A DNA stretch of 64,000 bases from Leifsonia sp. 1010 (GTDB lineage: Bacteria; Actinomycetota; Actinomycetes; Actinomycetales; Microbacteriaceae): assembly GCF_031455295.1 (NCBI RefSeq), contig NZ_JAVDSL010000004.1, positions 186,001 through 250,000 on the forward strand. Reading direction: 5' to 3'. A program made the position numbers and the translations under genes. The notes under the pieces are model-generated. The model worked only from the letters and a program-made list of their open reading frames with translations, made no database searches and was not told the DNA's origin. Of this stretch, positions 26,091 through 34,051 are shown one piece after another. The first letter of the stretch is position 1. Each line of letters starts with the position of its first letter.

Positions 26091-26545
26091 GCGTGACCCC
26101 CGCTCACAGCACAGCGATCGACGAGCTGCGGACCCTGAACAATCGCTCGTGGGGTCAGACCGCTCTGCTGAGCTGTCTCGAGCGTCTCCGTTCGGGCGGC
26201 CCGACTTCCGCGGAAGAGGTGACCGTCGTCGACGCGTGGGCGTTCGACGACGGCTTCTGCGTCATCTACGGATCGCCCTGGGGTCCCACGGCGGGGCTGC
26301 GTGTCACGGCAACCGGCGAGCAATACTCCGGTGCGTACACCGATCAACCGACGGCGGAGGAGTTCGGGATGGACATCGCCGACTTCAGCATCGCCGAGCC
26401 GCTGGGGCGCTTCGCCGACCGACTCGTGTTCGATGCCGGCGGTGTGGGCTGGTGGGGTGATCCCCCGTTTCCAAGCGGGTCAGTTGACCACCATCGCACT
26501 CAGTACCAGGTGCCGCCCCCGTCTTCGGCGGGTTCGGCTCGGTAG
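26087..26545 (+). CDS. Hypothetical immunity-like protein coupled to barstar
   Basis: A 152-residue soluble protein: an N-terminal helix (IDELRTLNNRSWGQTALLSC), then strands VTVVDAWAFDDGFCVIYGSP and a conserved-looking end VGWWGDPP. This composition is typical of small immunity proteins, but no named family is recognised. Translation is coupled to the barstar gene by GTGA. The last ~20 residues (VDHHRTQYQVPPP and after) overlap the end of the convergent gene at 26500 by 46 bases, suggesting that the natural stop was lost or the neighbour was brought in later. Confidence 0.6.
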   Translation: MSVTPAHSTAIDELRTLNNRSWGQTALLSCLERLRSGGPTSAEEVTVVDAWAFDDGFCVIYGSPWGPTAGLRVTATGEQYSGAYTDQPTAEEFGMDIADFSIAEPLGRFADRLVFDAGGVGWWGDPPFPSGSVDHHRTQYQVPPPSSAGSAR

Positions 26546-26919
26546 TCGAAGAGCGTCCACGTCTCGTCGTTGAACCTGCGCCCGGCACGTAGTGGCAGGT
26601 GCGTGGTCCACCAGCTCTTGCCGGGCGCAACCGGTGTCGGAGTGAGCAGCCGCCGGAATTGCTCATCCAAGTCATCGACCTGGCGAGCGAACTCTTCGAA
26701 CTCCGGGAACCGTTGAGCGGCGGGATCGCGGAGGACCTCTTCGATGAAGTCTCTGGGCGCGAGATCGTTGAAGTACTCGGCAACGTAGTCGTTATAGCCG
26801 CCTGCGACGTTGGCGATGATCGCGTCATAGCCGTGGAGCAAGCTAGCAGGGTCGCGCTTCCTGCCCGTCCCCGGGTACGGCCGCACGACGTTCTCGACGT
26901 AGGTCGCGAATCCAGACAC
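26500..26919 (-). CDS. Hypothetical protein
   Basis: A 139-residue soluble protein, acidic and helical in the middle (DFIEEVLRDPAAQRFPEFEE, FARQVDDLDEQFRRLL), with a C-terminal part carrying WWTTHLPLRAGRRFNDETW. No family recognised; size and composition again suit an immunity or regulatory protein. TATCCT (26926-26931) sits six bases before GTG 26919, supporting the start and an own leaderless promoter. Its 3' end overlaps the convergent gene. Confidence 0.55.
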   Translation of the reverse strand: MSGFATYVENVVRPYPGTGRKRDPASLLHGYDAIIANVAGGYNDYVAEYFNDLAPRDFIEEVLRDPAAQRFPEFEEFARQVDDLDEQFRRLLTPTPVAPGKSWWTTHLPLRAGRRFNDETWTLFDYRAEPAEDGGGTWY

Positions 26920-26925
26920 GCGTGA

Positions 26926-26931
26926 AGGATA
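26926..26931 (-). promoter_or_regulatory. -10 hexamer of the 26500-26919 gene (leaderless)
   Basis: TATCCT six bases before GTG 26919. Confidence 0.5.
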
Positions 26932-26964
26932 CCGGCAGCGGCCAGAGCCCGCCGTGCGCGGCGT

Positions 26965-27324
26965 TCACCCGCGGCGCGTCGCACGCGGAGCTCGCACCAG
27001 CACCACGGTGAGGACGACGGTCACCAGAACGCTGTAGAGCCAGCCGCCGACGACCGCGAGCAGCACGAGCCAGTGCTGGGACGACGGCGTCGCCGCGACG
27101 GACCAGATCGCGGCGCCGAGGAAGGCGGACATGACCACCGTGGCCGTCCACCGCGCGGTCAGCCGCCAGGCCATCCCCCACATGCTCACCGGCCGCGGGG
27201 GCATCGTGACACCTGCCAGCCATCCGCCCGGCTGCGCGAGTCCCGTCGCACGGCTCTCTTTCCTGGGCGTCGGCGGGCGCGGGACCGCGCGGTCAGGACT
27301 CTGCCGCCGGCCGGGGTCGCTCAC
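26965..27324 (-). CDS. Small membrane protein with duplicated promoter
   Basis: A 119-residue protein with a basic, proline-rich N-terminal half and two hydrophobic helices (WTATVVMSAFLGAAIWSVAA and LVLLAVVGGWLYSVLVTVVL) in the second half. The first four residues (MSDP), the GTG start and the whole promoter are shared with the gene at 24970-25464 through a 37-bp exact repeat, while the rest of the two proteins does not look alike. Function unknown. Confidence 0.6.
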   Translation of the reverse strand: MSDPGRRQSPDRAVPRPPTPRKESRATGLAQPGGWLAGVTMPPRPVSMWGMAWRLTARWTATVVMSAFLGAAIWSVAATPSSQHWLVLLAVVGGWLYSVLVTVVLTVVLVRAPRATRRG

Positions 27325-27350
27325 ACGCCAGAATCTACACCGGAGCCGCG
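27314..27350. repeat. 37-bp direct repeat, copy 2 (promoter and start region)
   Basis: Exact copy of 25454-25490, with TAGATT at 27332-27337 and GTG at 27324 on the minus strand. Confidence 0.9.
27332..27337 (-). promoter_or_regulatory. -10 hexamer within repeat copy 2 (leaderless)
   Basis: TAGATT seven bases before GTG 27324. Confidence 0.6.
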
Positions 27351-27358
27351 GCGACCGC

Positions 27359-28561
27359 TCAGCGGGTGGGCCAGTGCCAGCTGGGACGGTCGAGGAGGCC
27401 CTCCTGGCCGCGCACGTGGGTCTCGCCGAGCTGCTTCTCCAGGTGGATGCGGCTCACGTCGTCGACGAGGTCGCGGTCGGCCGCGGAACGCTGGATCGCA
27501 TCCTGCAGCTCGGGAGAGTGCGTGACGACCACGAGCTGCGCGTTGGCCGACGCGGCGACGATGAGGGAGCCGAGGGCGGGCAGCAGGTCCGGGTGCAGGC
27601 TGGTCTCCGGCTCGTTGACGACCAGCAGCTGCGGCGGACGCGGTGACAGCAGCGCGGCCGCCCAGAGCAGGAAGCGCAGGGTGCCGTCCGACAGCTCCGC
27701 ACCGGCGAGCGGGCGGAGCAGCCCGGGCTGCCGGACGGCCACCGAGAACTGGGCGCCGTCGACCACGATCTCGACCCGGCTGCCGGGGAACGCCGCATCC
27801 ACGGCCGCGTCGAAGGGGTCGCCGCCACCCGACTCGCGGATGGTCTGGATGGCCGCCGCGACATCCGTGCCGTCGGCGGCGAGCACCGGCGTGCGGGTTC
27901 CGAGCTGCGGTAGCCGCGCCGGGGCCGCCGTGTCGGTGCGGAAGTGGTCGTAGAAGCGCCACGCGCGCAGGTTCTCGCGCACCCTCAGCACCTCGGGGGC
28001 GCGGACAGGATCCACGACCTCGGTAAGGATGCTCTCGAACGTGCGCAGGGTCTTGCCCAGCTCCGTCCAGTCGCCGTCGTCGCCGCGCACGCGGACGTGG
28101 CCGCCGCGCCGCTCGGCCGCCAGACTCGACGGTCGAGGTGCAGGGCCCGTCCACACGGTCTCCAGCTTCAGCTCGGGATCGCGGCCGAACGCGGTGTCCT
28201 TGCTCGGCTGTGGCAGTCCGAGGTCGAGGGCGTAGCCGAGTCCCATGCCACCATCGTCGAGCTGCACGCCCAGCCGGAGCGCGACCGGGTCACGACGGAC
28301 GGTTCCCTGGACGGGCGCGTCGCCCTGGAGCATCGCCCGGCCCAGCCGCTCGGGACCGGCCCACAGCGTGGAGTCGAGACCGCCCTCGCGCGCGATCGCG
28401 ACGACCACCTCATCCCGCCCGCACCCGGCCAGCAGGCGCAGCGCCCGATAGAGCGACGACTTGCCCGCCCCGTTCGCGCCCGTCACCACGGTCAGCCGCC
28501 CCAACGGGATGACGAGGTCGCGCAACGAGCGGTAGCCGGAGACGGCGACGGTGGAGATCAC
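27359..28561 (-). CDS. AAA/SMC-like ATPase (AAA_21 type)
   Basis: A 400-residue cytoplasmic ATPase of the RecF/OLD-like group. Walker A is VTGANGAGKSSLYRAL near residues 26-41; the C-terminal half has LSDGTLRFLLWAAAL (signature-like), Walker B LLVVNEPETSLHPDLLPAL and the switch VVVTHSPELQDAI. Stand-alone ATPases of this class occur in DNA repair and in phage defence; no nuclease or other partner gene is adjacent, so the role is open. TACGAT six bases before GTG 28561 supports the start. Confidence 0.8.
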   Translation of the reverse strand: MISTVAVSGYRSLRDLVIPLGRLTVVTGANGAGKSSLYRALRLLAGCGRDEVVVAIAREGGLDSTLWAGPERLGRAMLQGDAPVQGTVRRDPVALRLGVQLDDGGMGLGYALDLGLPQPSKDTAFGRDPELKLETVWTGPAPRPSSLAAERRGGHVRVRGDDGDWTELGKTLRTFESILTEVVDPVRAPEVLRVRENLRAWRFYDHFRTDTAAPARLPQLGTRTPVLAADGTDVAAAIQTIRESGGGDPFDAAVDAAFPGSRVEIVVDGAQFSVAVRQPGLLRPLAGAELSDGTLRFLLWAAALLSPRPPQLLVVNEPETSLHPDLLPALGSLIVAASANAQLVVVTHSPELQDAIQRSAADRDLVDDVSRIHLEKQLGETHVRGQEGLLDRPSWHWPTR

Positions 28562-28567
28562 TCCGGG

Positions 28568-28573
28568 ATCGTA
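28568..28573 (-). promoter_or_regulatory. -10 hexamer of the AAA ATPase gene (leaderless)
   Basis: TACGAT six bases before GTG 28561. Confidence 0.55.
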
Positions 28574-28613
28574 TCGGGGGCCGCCGACGCGAGTGGATGC
28601 GCGCGACCTGCCA

Positions 28614-29507
28614 TCAGACTTCGTCGCTCCACGGAAGGAAAGGACTTCCGGACCGGGCGCGCTCGATCCGCTCGTGGTCGGAACCTCCCAGCATGACGAC
28701 GTCGCCGCCGAGGGGAAACCGCGAGACGGTCGTCGTCGCCTCGTACGCGCGCCCATCTGCTGTCGTCGCGACGGAGACGATCGTCCAGTCCTCCTCCGTC
28801 TCGGAGAAGCGCCCGGCCGCGGCCGCGGCCACGAGGTCGCGGAGGACGGCGACGCCGGCTTCGTCGTCGGTCAGCGTCCACTCCGCATGCTCGATCTCCG
28901 CCGTGAGCTGATCGAGGTAGGCGTTCCACCGCACAGCGGCCGCCCCTTCCCGACGCGGCTGCAGCGTGACGGAGGCGTCCTCGCGGCCGCGGAGCACATC
29001 CACCGCGTCTCCGAACTCCGACGCGACGTCCGCGACCAGCGTCGTCAGCAGGGGCAGTATCCGCGGCGGCGGCGGGGCGTCGATGTCGGGAGCAGGCGGC
29101 AGCTCGGGAGCGGGATCGGGCAGACGCGTATCCGACGGGATGCGAATGCGCACCCGGTAGTCCGGGCCGCCATAACCCGCCGGGTGGTCGTCGGTCGGCA
29201 CCCGGTCGACGTCGCGCTCGATCCGATCGTCGGGGTCGTTTGTGCGGTAGTGAGCACCGGCGACCGGCACCATGCGCTCGTACCACGCGACGATCCGCTC
29301 GACGCGCCCGGTGACATCGGCGAGAGGCACACGGTCGTCATACGGATGGAGTTCGTGGAGATAGGTGGGCACACCATCCGGTGCCGGCAGATCGTCAACC
29401 GGGGCCCGAACCGTCAGCGTCACGTCCTCGCCCGCTGCGAAGGGGATGCCGCAACAGCCGAACTCGGCGCTGAACACGAGAACGTCGATCGCGGAGGTGG
29501 CGTCCAT
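28614..29507 (-). CDS. Hypothetical protein with DUF6578-like N-terminus
   Basis: A 297-residue soluble protein. Its first ~60 residues (LVFSAEFGCCGIPFAAGEDV) recall the small actinobacterial DUF6578 family, which has a conserved Cys-Cys-Gly-x-Pro-Phe motif; this is from memory and only moderately sure. The middle is proline-rich (PDPAPELPPAPDIDAPPPP), and the C-terminal domain is of unknown type. The start at ATG 29507 is supported by TACCGT six bases upstream. Codirectional with the AAA ATPase gene but with its own promoter. Confidence 0.6.
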   Translation of the reverse strand: MDATSAIDVLVFSAEFGCCGIPFAAGEDVTLTVRAPVDDLPAPDGVPTYLHELHPYDDRVPLADVTGRVERIVAWYERMVPVAGAHYRTNDPDDRIERDVDRVPTDDHPAGYGGPDYRVRIRIPSDTRLPDPAPELPPAPDIDAPPPPRILPLLTTLVADVASEFGDAVDVLRGREDASVTLQPRREGAAAVRWNAYLDQLTAEIEHAEWTLTDDEAGVAVLRDLVAAAAAGRFSETEEDWTIVSVATTADGRAYEATTTVSRFPLGGDVVMLGGSDHERIERARSGSPFLPWSDEV

Positions 29508-29513
29508 GGAGCA

Positions 29514-29519
29514 ACGGTA
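29514..29519 (-). promoter_or_regulatory. -10 hexamer of the 28614-29507 gene (leaderless)
   Basis: TACCGT six bases before ATG 29507. Confidence 0.5.
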
Positions 29520-29551
29520 CCGGGAGGCGCCAGCCCCGACGAGCTTTCGGA

Positions 29552-30181
29552 TCAGTCGCCGAGCGTCCGCTCGTGCGCGTCCAGGAACGCCGCGACCTCT
29601 CGATACCGGATCAGGCTCACGATGGCGGACGCCGCGAAGAGCAGGATGGCCGCCGCGAACAACCAGGTCGCCCAGAACACCCCGCTCGAGATCGCCGATC
29701 CCACCATCATGAGCGTCAGGGCGATCACCAGCGGCACGTACCCCCAGGTCGCCCGCTGCGACTGCCGTGCGGCCGCGACGATGACGGTCGCGTGCCGCGT
29801 GTCGAGCGCCTCCTTGCCGCGGAACTGGCGGACGGCGGACTTCCGTTCCTCCCGCGAGAGAGGGCTCAGCACCGCCCGCCACCGAGGGACGTAGTGGCCG
29901 GTGCGTCTCCCCCAGACGAACGTGACCACGGCGACCACGAACCCCAACCCGCTGATGCCCCAGCCGATGACGACGCGCGGCCCGATGCCCTCAGAGGCCG
30001 TATGCTGCGGGCGCGACGGCAGCAGGAGAGCGATGACGACACCTGCCGCGACACCGACGAGAAGCAGTGCGACGATCCACAACAGCGTGGTGCCGCGACG
30101 TCGCGTCAGGCGTTCGTCGACCTCACCCGCCGCGAGCCGCTCCGCAGCGGCCCAGCGGTCGTTCTCCTCGATCCGCGTCAT
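29552..30181 (-). CDS. Four-helix membrane protein
   Basis: A 209-residue integral membrane protein: cytoplasmic N-terminus of about 30 charged residues, helices starting at TLLWIVALLLVGVAAGVV and VVIGWGISGLGFVVAVVTF, a basic cytoplasmic loop (REERKSAVRQFRGKEALDT), and two more helices (YVPLVIALTLMMVGSAISSG, FAAAILLFAASAIVSLI). No family recognised. GGGAGGCGC precedes the ATG at 30181 as a ribosome-binding site. Confidence 0.65.
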   Translation of the reverse strand: MTRIEENDRWAAAERLAAGEVDERLTRRRGTTLLWIVALLLVGVAAGVVIALLLPSRPQHTASEGIGPRVVIGWGISGLGFVVAVVTFVWGRRTGHYVPRWRAVLSPLSREERKSAVRQFRGKEALDTRHATVIVAAARQSQRATWGYVPLVIALTLMMVGSAISSGVFWATWLFAAAILLFAASAIVSLIRYREVAAFLDAHERTLGD

Positions 30182-30235
30182 TCTGCGCCTCCCGGCGCCA
30201 CGGTATCCCCGATCAGCCCGAAACGCGAGGAAAAC

Positions 30236-31513
30236 TCACGCGACGCCGGTGACCCGCGTGCGCTCGAGCAGGTAGCCGACGGCGACCGCCCCAGCGGTGC
30301 ACAGCATCACGGGCACGAGCAGGTCGGGTCCCTGGCCGGTGAACTCCATGGTGAGGAGCAGTCCGGTCACCGGCGCGCGCATCGTGACGGCGAGGAAGGC
30401 GGCGGCGGCGATCAGGGCGAAGGCGGGGAGCTCGGCGCCCGGCCAGAGGAGGTTCCAGGCGGCACCGCCCCCGAGTCCCAGCCCGGCGCCGGTGGCCAGC
30501 GACGGAGTCAGGGTGCCGCCCGCCGCGCCCGCTCCGATGGTTCCCAGCGTCGCCGCCGCCTTGACGACCGTGGTCAGCAGGATGAGCAGCACCGGCAGCG
30601 TCGCCGCGAACGCGAGCTGGCCGAGCGCGCGGCCGTTGCCGAGGATCGCGGGCAGCCAGAGCGACACGACGCCGACCGCGACGAAGGTCAGCGGCATCAC
30701 GATCAGGATGCCCCACGAGCGCGGTCGATGCGCCTGCGCGAACCGCGCTGCGCGCACGAAACCGACGGCCGCGCAGCCGATCAGCGGGCCGGCGAGCAGC
30801 GACCAGACGACGATCGTGGGGCTCAGGTGCAGCTCCGGGAGTACATAGAGCGGGTTCGCCGGAACCCAGATGCGGGCGACGAGCGCGGCGATCGCGGAAG
30901 CCGCGAACGCGGGAAGCACGGTCGCGAAGCTGATCTCGGCCAGCAAGATCTCGACGGCGAAGACGGCGCCGCCGAACGGGACGTTGTAGACCGCGGCGAG
31001 GCCCGCCCCCGCCCCGCACGCGACGAGGATGCGCCGCTCGCGTGCCGAGAGTCCCGCGCGCTCGGCGAGCCATCCCGCCCAGAGCGCTCCGACCTCCCGC
31101 GGCGCCACCTCGCGGCCGATGGAGGCGCCGAGCCCGACGATGACCACCTGCAGAGCAGCGTTCAGGAGCGTGACGACCGGAGGCATGCGGCGTCCGTTCA
31201 CCGACTGCTCCACCGAGACGACGGCGTGAATCGGCGACCGTCGCCCCCAGCGGCGGAGCGCCCACCAGCCGACGCCGCCGATGACGCCGGCGACAGCGAG
31301 CGCCACGACGCGGTTCACCGGCGGCGCGTTCAGCAGGCCCTCGAAGAAGTCGCCCTCCGAGTAGCCGAAGGCGAGGTGCTGCAGGGCGTGCAGGCCCAGC
31401 GAGACGAGTCCGCCGCCGATTCCCGCTCCCACCCCGACCAGGGCGGTGACGATGACGAGGCGCACGACCCACCGCGGGGTCGCGGAACCGGTCGCGGGTC
31501 GGGCGGGAGGCAC
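30236..31513 (-). CDS. ClC-family chloride channel/antiporter
   Basis: A 425-residue inner-membrane protein with 10-12 hydrophobic helices. ClC hallmark segments are present: LGASIGREVAPREVGALWAG (the GREGP-type selectivity loop), GAGAGLAAVYNVPFGGAVFA and GAAGGTLTPSLATGAG. Such proteins move chloride, often in exchange for protons. The usual gating glutamate of the GREGP loop appears as E in GREVAP. GTG 31513 has TACGCT seven bases upstream. Divergent from the 31604 gene. Confidence 0.92.
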   Translation of the reverse strand: MPPARPATGSATPRWVVRLVIVTALVGVGAGIGGGLVSLGLHALQHLAFGYSEGDFFEGLLNAPPVNRVVALAVAGVIGGVGWWALRRWGRRSPIHAVVSVEQSVNGRRMPPVVTLLNAALQVVIVGLGASIGREVAPREVGALWAGWLAERAGLSARERRILVACGAGAGLAAVYNVPFGGAVFAVEILLAEISFATVLPAFAASAIAALVARIWVPANPLYVLPELHLSPTIVVWSLLAGPLIGCAAVGFVRAARFAQAHRPRSWGILIVMPLTFVAVGVVSLWLPAILGNGRALGQLAFAATLPVLLILLTTVVKAAATLGTIGAGAAGGTLTPSLATGAGLGLGGGAAWNLLWPGAELPAFALIAAAAFLAVTMRAPVTGLLLTMEFTGQGPDLLVPVMLCTAGAVAVGYLLERTRVTGVA

Positions 31514-31520
31514 GGCACCC

Positions 31521-31526
31521 AGCGTA
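31521..31526 (-). promoter_or_regulatory. -10 hexamer of the ClC gene (leaderless)
   Basis: TACGCT seven bases before GTG 31513. Confidence 0.5.
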
Positions 31527-31590
31527 TCCGCAGCACTTCCCGCGGGCTCGTCGGTGGAAATCGTGCAACGAAGTGTTCACCGAGCGCCCC

Positions 31591-31596
31591 TAGCGT
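31591..31596 (+). promoter_or_regulatory. -10 hexamer of the 31604-32152 gene (leaderless)
   Basis: TAGCGT seven bases before GTG 31604. Confidence 0.5.
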
Positions 31597-31603
31597 TACG
31601 ACC

Positions 31604-32152
31604 GTGACCCTCTCGCGCCCGGGTGTGCCGGATGTCGACGCCGACCGTCGGCGCACGACGCCTCTCCCGTCGCGCGGCATCCGGCGCGGCGTGGTGGCAT
31701 GGGCCGTGCGCCTGTGGCCGGGCGCGACCGCGCTGACCCTCGGCTGCGTCGCGGCGATCGCGATGCTGGCCGTCGCGGCGGGTACGGAGTTCCCGCTGTT
31801 CTCCGAGGCGTCGGCCGAGCGGGGGCGCGACTGCACGACGATCCGGAGCGCACGCCACGCCCTCGACGCCGCGCTGGATGCGCACCTGGCGGCGCTCGGG
31901 GCGCATCCCGTCGAGGCGGGATCGGCGATCCAGGATGCGGTGACGAGGTTCCGCGCGGAAACGAGCGACATCGCCACGGACGCGGTCGCTCGCGCGCTCG
32001 ACCCGGTCGACCGGACGCTCGACGACCTGCGGGGCGCCGTCGACGGACGCGCCCTCGCCCGCGACCCCGGGGCGGCACTCGCCGCTGCCAACGGAGCGGC
32101 GGCGGAGCTTCGGGGGGCCTGGGACGGACCTCTCGCCCGGGTCTGCGACTGA
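31604..32152 (+). CDS. Membrane-anchored hypothetical protein
   Basis: A 182-residue protein with a basic cytoplasmic N-terminus, one transmembrane helix (ALTLGCVAAIAMLAVAAG) and an outer helical domain of about 120 residues, alanine-rich with regularly spaced charged residues (for example VTRFRAETSDIATDAVARAL), suggesting a coiled coil. The frame is open far upstream over the ClC gene, but TAGCGT before GTG 31604 and the membrane helix support this start. Function unknown. Confidence 0.55.
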   Translation: MTLSRPGVPDVDADRRRTTPLPSRGIRRGVVAWAVRLWPGATALTLGCVAAIAMLAVAAGTEFPLFSEASAERGRDCTTIRSARHALDAALDAHLAALGAHPVEAGSAIQDAVTRFRAETSDIATDAVARALDPVDRTLDDLRGAVDGRALARDPGAALAAANGAAAELRGAWDGPLARVCD

Positions 32153-32164
32153 CTCGGACGCCGG

Positions 32165-32770
32165 TCAGCTGCCGGCGACCAGCGCTCCGACCGTGAGCAG
32201 CGACACCGAATCCTTCGTGCACGCCGTCGCGCCCGCATCCTTCACGAACAGCGACTCGGTCGAGCCGGGCGGGTAGACCCGGAAGCCGTCGGCCTGCTTC
32301 GGGGCGCAGTCGGCCTCGGGATAGTTCAGCGCCTGGGTGATGCGCAGCGGCGCCTGCGCGGTCGCACCCGGCTTCAGCACGACGGTGGGATGCGGCGTGC
32401 TGCGGTCGAACTGGGCCGCGGCACCCAGCTGCGTGCCGTTTCCGTCTCCGACGAACGACACCCCCGGCCATCCCTGCAGCGAGCATTCACCCGAACCGTT
32501 GTTCGTGAGCACGAGGGTCACCTCGACGCTTCCCGCCGCCCCGCCTCCGCCCTGGGCGATCGTGCCGGAGAGGTCGCCCGTGTCGCACTGCCCGTCGATG
32601 GGCGTCGCGGTCGCTGTGGAGGTCGGGGTCGGCCGCGACGTCGAGGTCGTTGATGCGGAGGGCGATCCGGTCGGCGCCGGGCTCGGCGAGACGCATCCCG
32701 CCAGGAGGATGGCGAACGTGAAGGCGACGGCGGTCGCGGAGACGGCGCGGAAGGTCGTGTTCCCGGTCAT
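32165..32770 (-). CDS. DUF4232 lipoprotein
   Basis: A 201-residue lipoprotein: signal peptide ending ILLAGC, then a Ser/Thr/Pro-rich linker of about 35 residues and a DUF4232-type beta-sandwich with LTNNGSGECSLQGWPGVSF and VVLKPGATAQAPLRI. Two conserved cysteines (ECSLQG and ADCAPK) probably form a disulfide. Function of the family is unknown; it is common on actinobacterial cell surfaces. Convergent with the 31604 gene, 12 bases apart. Confidence 0.82.
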   Translation of the reverse strand: MTGNTTFRAVSATAVAFTFAILLAGCVSPSPAPTGSPSASTTSTSRPTPTSTATATPIDGQCDTGDLSGTIAQGGGGAAGSVEVTLVLTNNGSGECSLQGWPGVSFVGDGNGTQLGAAAQFDRSTPHPTVVLKPGATAQAPLRITQALNYPEADCAPKQADGFRVYPPGSTESLFVKDAGATACTKDSVSLLTVGALVAGS

Positions 32771-32875
32771 GCGCCCATCCAACCGGTGCACGGCGGCTGG
32801 AGCCGCAGGACCCGCCGGACGACGGTGACGGAGTCCGCCCGAGGGCCTCGGAGGGCGGCCTGGCAGGATGGATGC

Positions 32876-33970
32876 ATGACAGCGCTCGGCACCTGGCTCG
32901 CACGATGGTGGACGATCGGGGTGCCGGCGATCGGTGTCGTGGTCCTGGTGGCCTTCTGGGCGGTGGAGCTCAACACGATCGCCGTGGTCGTGATCGCCGT
33001 GGTCCTGGCCGGGACGGTGCTGGCGGCCGTCCAGCACGCGGAGGTGGTGGCCCACCGGGTCGGGGAGCCGTTCGGTTCGCTCGTCCTCGCCGTCGCGGTC
33101 ACCATCATCGAGGTGGCGCTGATCGTCACGCTCATGACCACAGGCAAGGACTCCCCCGAGCTCGCGCGCGACACCGTGTTCTCGGCCGTGATGATCACGA
33201 TGAACGGCATCGTCGGGCTCTCGCTGCTGCTGAGCGCATCCCGCCGCGAGTCCACCGCCTTCAACGCGCAGGGCAGTGGAGCGGCCCTCGCGACGGTCAC
33301 CGCGCTCGCCACCCTGACGATGGTGCTGCCGAGCTTCACGTCGGCGCCCGGCCCGGTGTTCTCCGGACCGCAGCTGGTGTTCGCGGCGATCGCCTCCCTC
33401 GCCCTGTACGGGATGTTCGTCTTCACCCAGACGGTGGCGCACCGCGACTTCTTCCTCCCGGTGGGCAGAAAGGGTAAGCCTCTGACCGAGGACGACCACG
33501 CCGAGGCGCCGACCAAGCGCGCCGCCCTGATCAGCCTCGGGCTGCTGCTCGTGTCGCTGGTCGCGGTCGTCGGATTGGCCAAGCTGGAGTCGACACCGAT
33601 CGAGCGGGCGGTGACCGGGATCGGGCTGCCGCAGTCGTTCGTGGGCGTCGTCATCGCGCTGCTCGTGCTGCTGCCGGAGGGAATCGCCGCAGCCAAGGCG
33701 GCATCGCGCAACCGCACCCAGACGAGCCTCAATCTGGCGCTCGGCTCGGCGATGGCGAGCATCGGGCTCACGATCCCGGCGATCGCCGTCGCGTCGATCT
33801 GGCTGCCGGGCGCACTGCACCTCGGGCTCGGGTCGAGTCAGATCGTGCTGCTGGTGCTGACGGTGCTGGTCAGCATCCTCACCATCGTGCAGGGACGCGC
33901 GGTGCGGCTGCAGGGCGGCATCCACCTGGTGCTGTTCGCGGCGTTCATCTTCCTGTCGATCGCGCCGTAG
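32876..33970 (+). CDS. Calcium/sodium:proton antiporter (ChaA/CAX-like)
   Basis: A 364-residue inner-membrane protein with 11 predicted helices. Two inverted repeats each contain the acidic antiporter signature: EPFGSLVLAVAVTIIEVALI in the first half and VVIALLVLLPEGIAAAKAA in the second. These motifs coordinate the cation in the CaCA superfamily; ChaA exchanges Ca2+ or Na+ for H+. The start at ATG 32876 is preceded by CAGGAT at six bases. A large inverted repeat follows the gene. Confidence 0.88.
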   Translation: MTALGTWLARWWTIGVPAIGVVVLVAFWAVELNTIAVVVIAVVLAGTVLAAVQHAEVVAHRVGEPFGSLVLAVAVTIIEVALIVTLMTTGKDSPELARDTVFSAVMITMNGIVGLSLLLSASRRESTAFNAQGSGAALATVTALATLTMVLPSFTSAPGPVFSGPQLVFAAIASLALYGMFVFTQTVAHRDFFLPVGRKGKPLTEDDHAEAPTKRAALISLGLLLVSLVAVVGLAKLESTPIERAVTGIGLPQSFVGVVIALLVLLPEGIAAAKAASRNRTQTSLNLALGSAMASIGLTIPAIAVASIWLPGALHLGLGSSQIVLLVLTVLVSILTIVQGRAVRLQGGIHLVLFAAFIFLSIAP

Positions 33971-33981
33971 CTCGGTCGCAG

Positions 33982-34051
33982 CCCGCGACATTCGTGCCGA
34001 ATGTGCGGTATGGCGGCGCCAGAACGCACATTCGGCACGAATGTGCGCGGG
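33982..34051. repeat. Long inverted repeat, family C
   Basis: Arms 33982-34007 and 34025-34051 are complementary over about 26 bases with a one-base indel; each arm contains its own palindrome ACATTCGTGCCGAATGT. Loop 17 bases. It fills the gap between the convergent antiporter and tetR genes and probably terminates both. Confidence 0.85.

Noticed and set aside
25554-26545. Barnase-barstar toxin-antitoxin pair
   Set aside because: The gene coupled to barstar has none of the barnase catalytic motifs; it looks like another immunity protein, so no toxin can be claimed.
27359-28561. AAA ATPase as part of a two-gene phage-defence system
   Set aside because: The flanking genes are a repeat-linked small membrane protein and a DUF6578-like protein with separate promoters; no nuclease or other effector is adjacent.
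29573-31603. Very long plus-strand open frame (over 2 kb) rich in Arg, Glu and Asp upstream of the 31604 gene
   Set aside because: It is antisense to a recognisable ClC channel and a membrane protein; its composition is the usual mirror of high-GC coding on the other strand.
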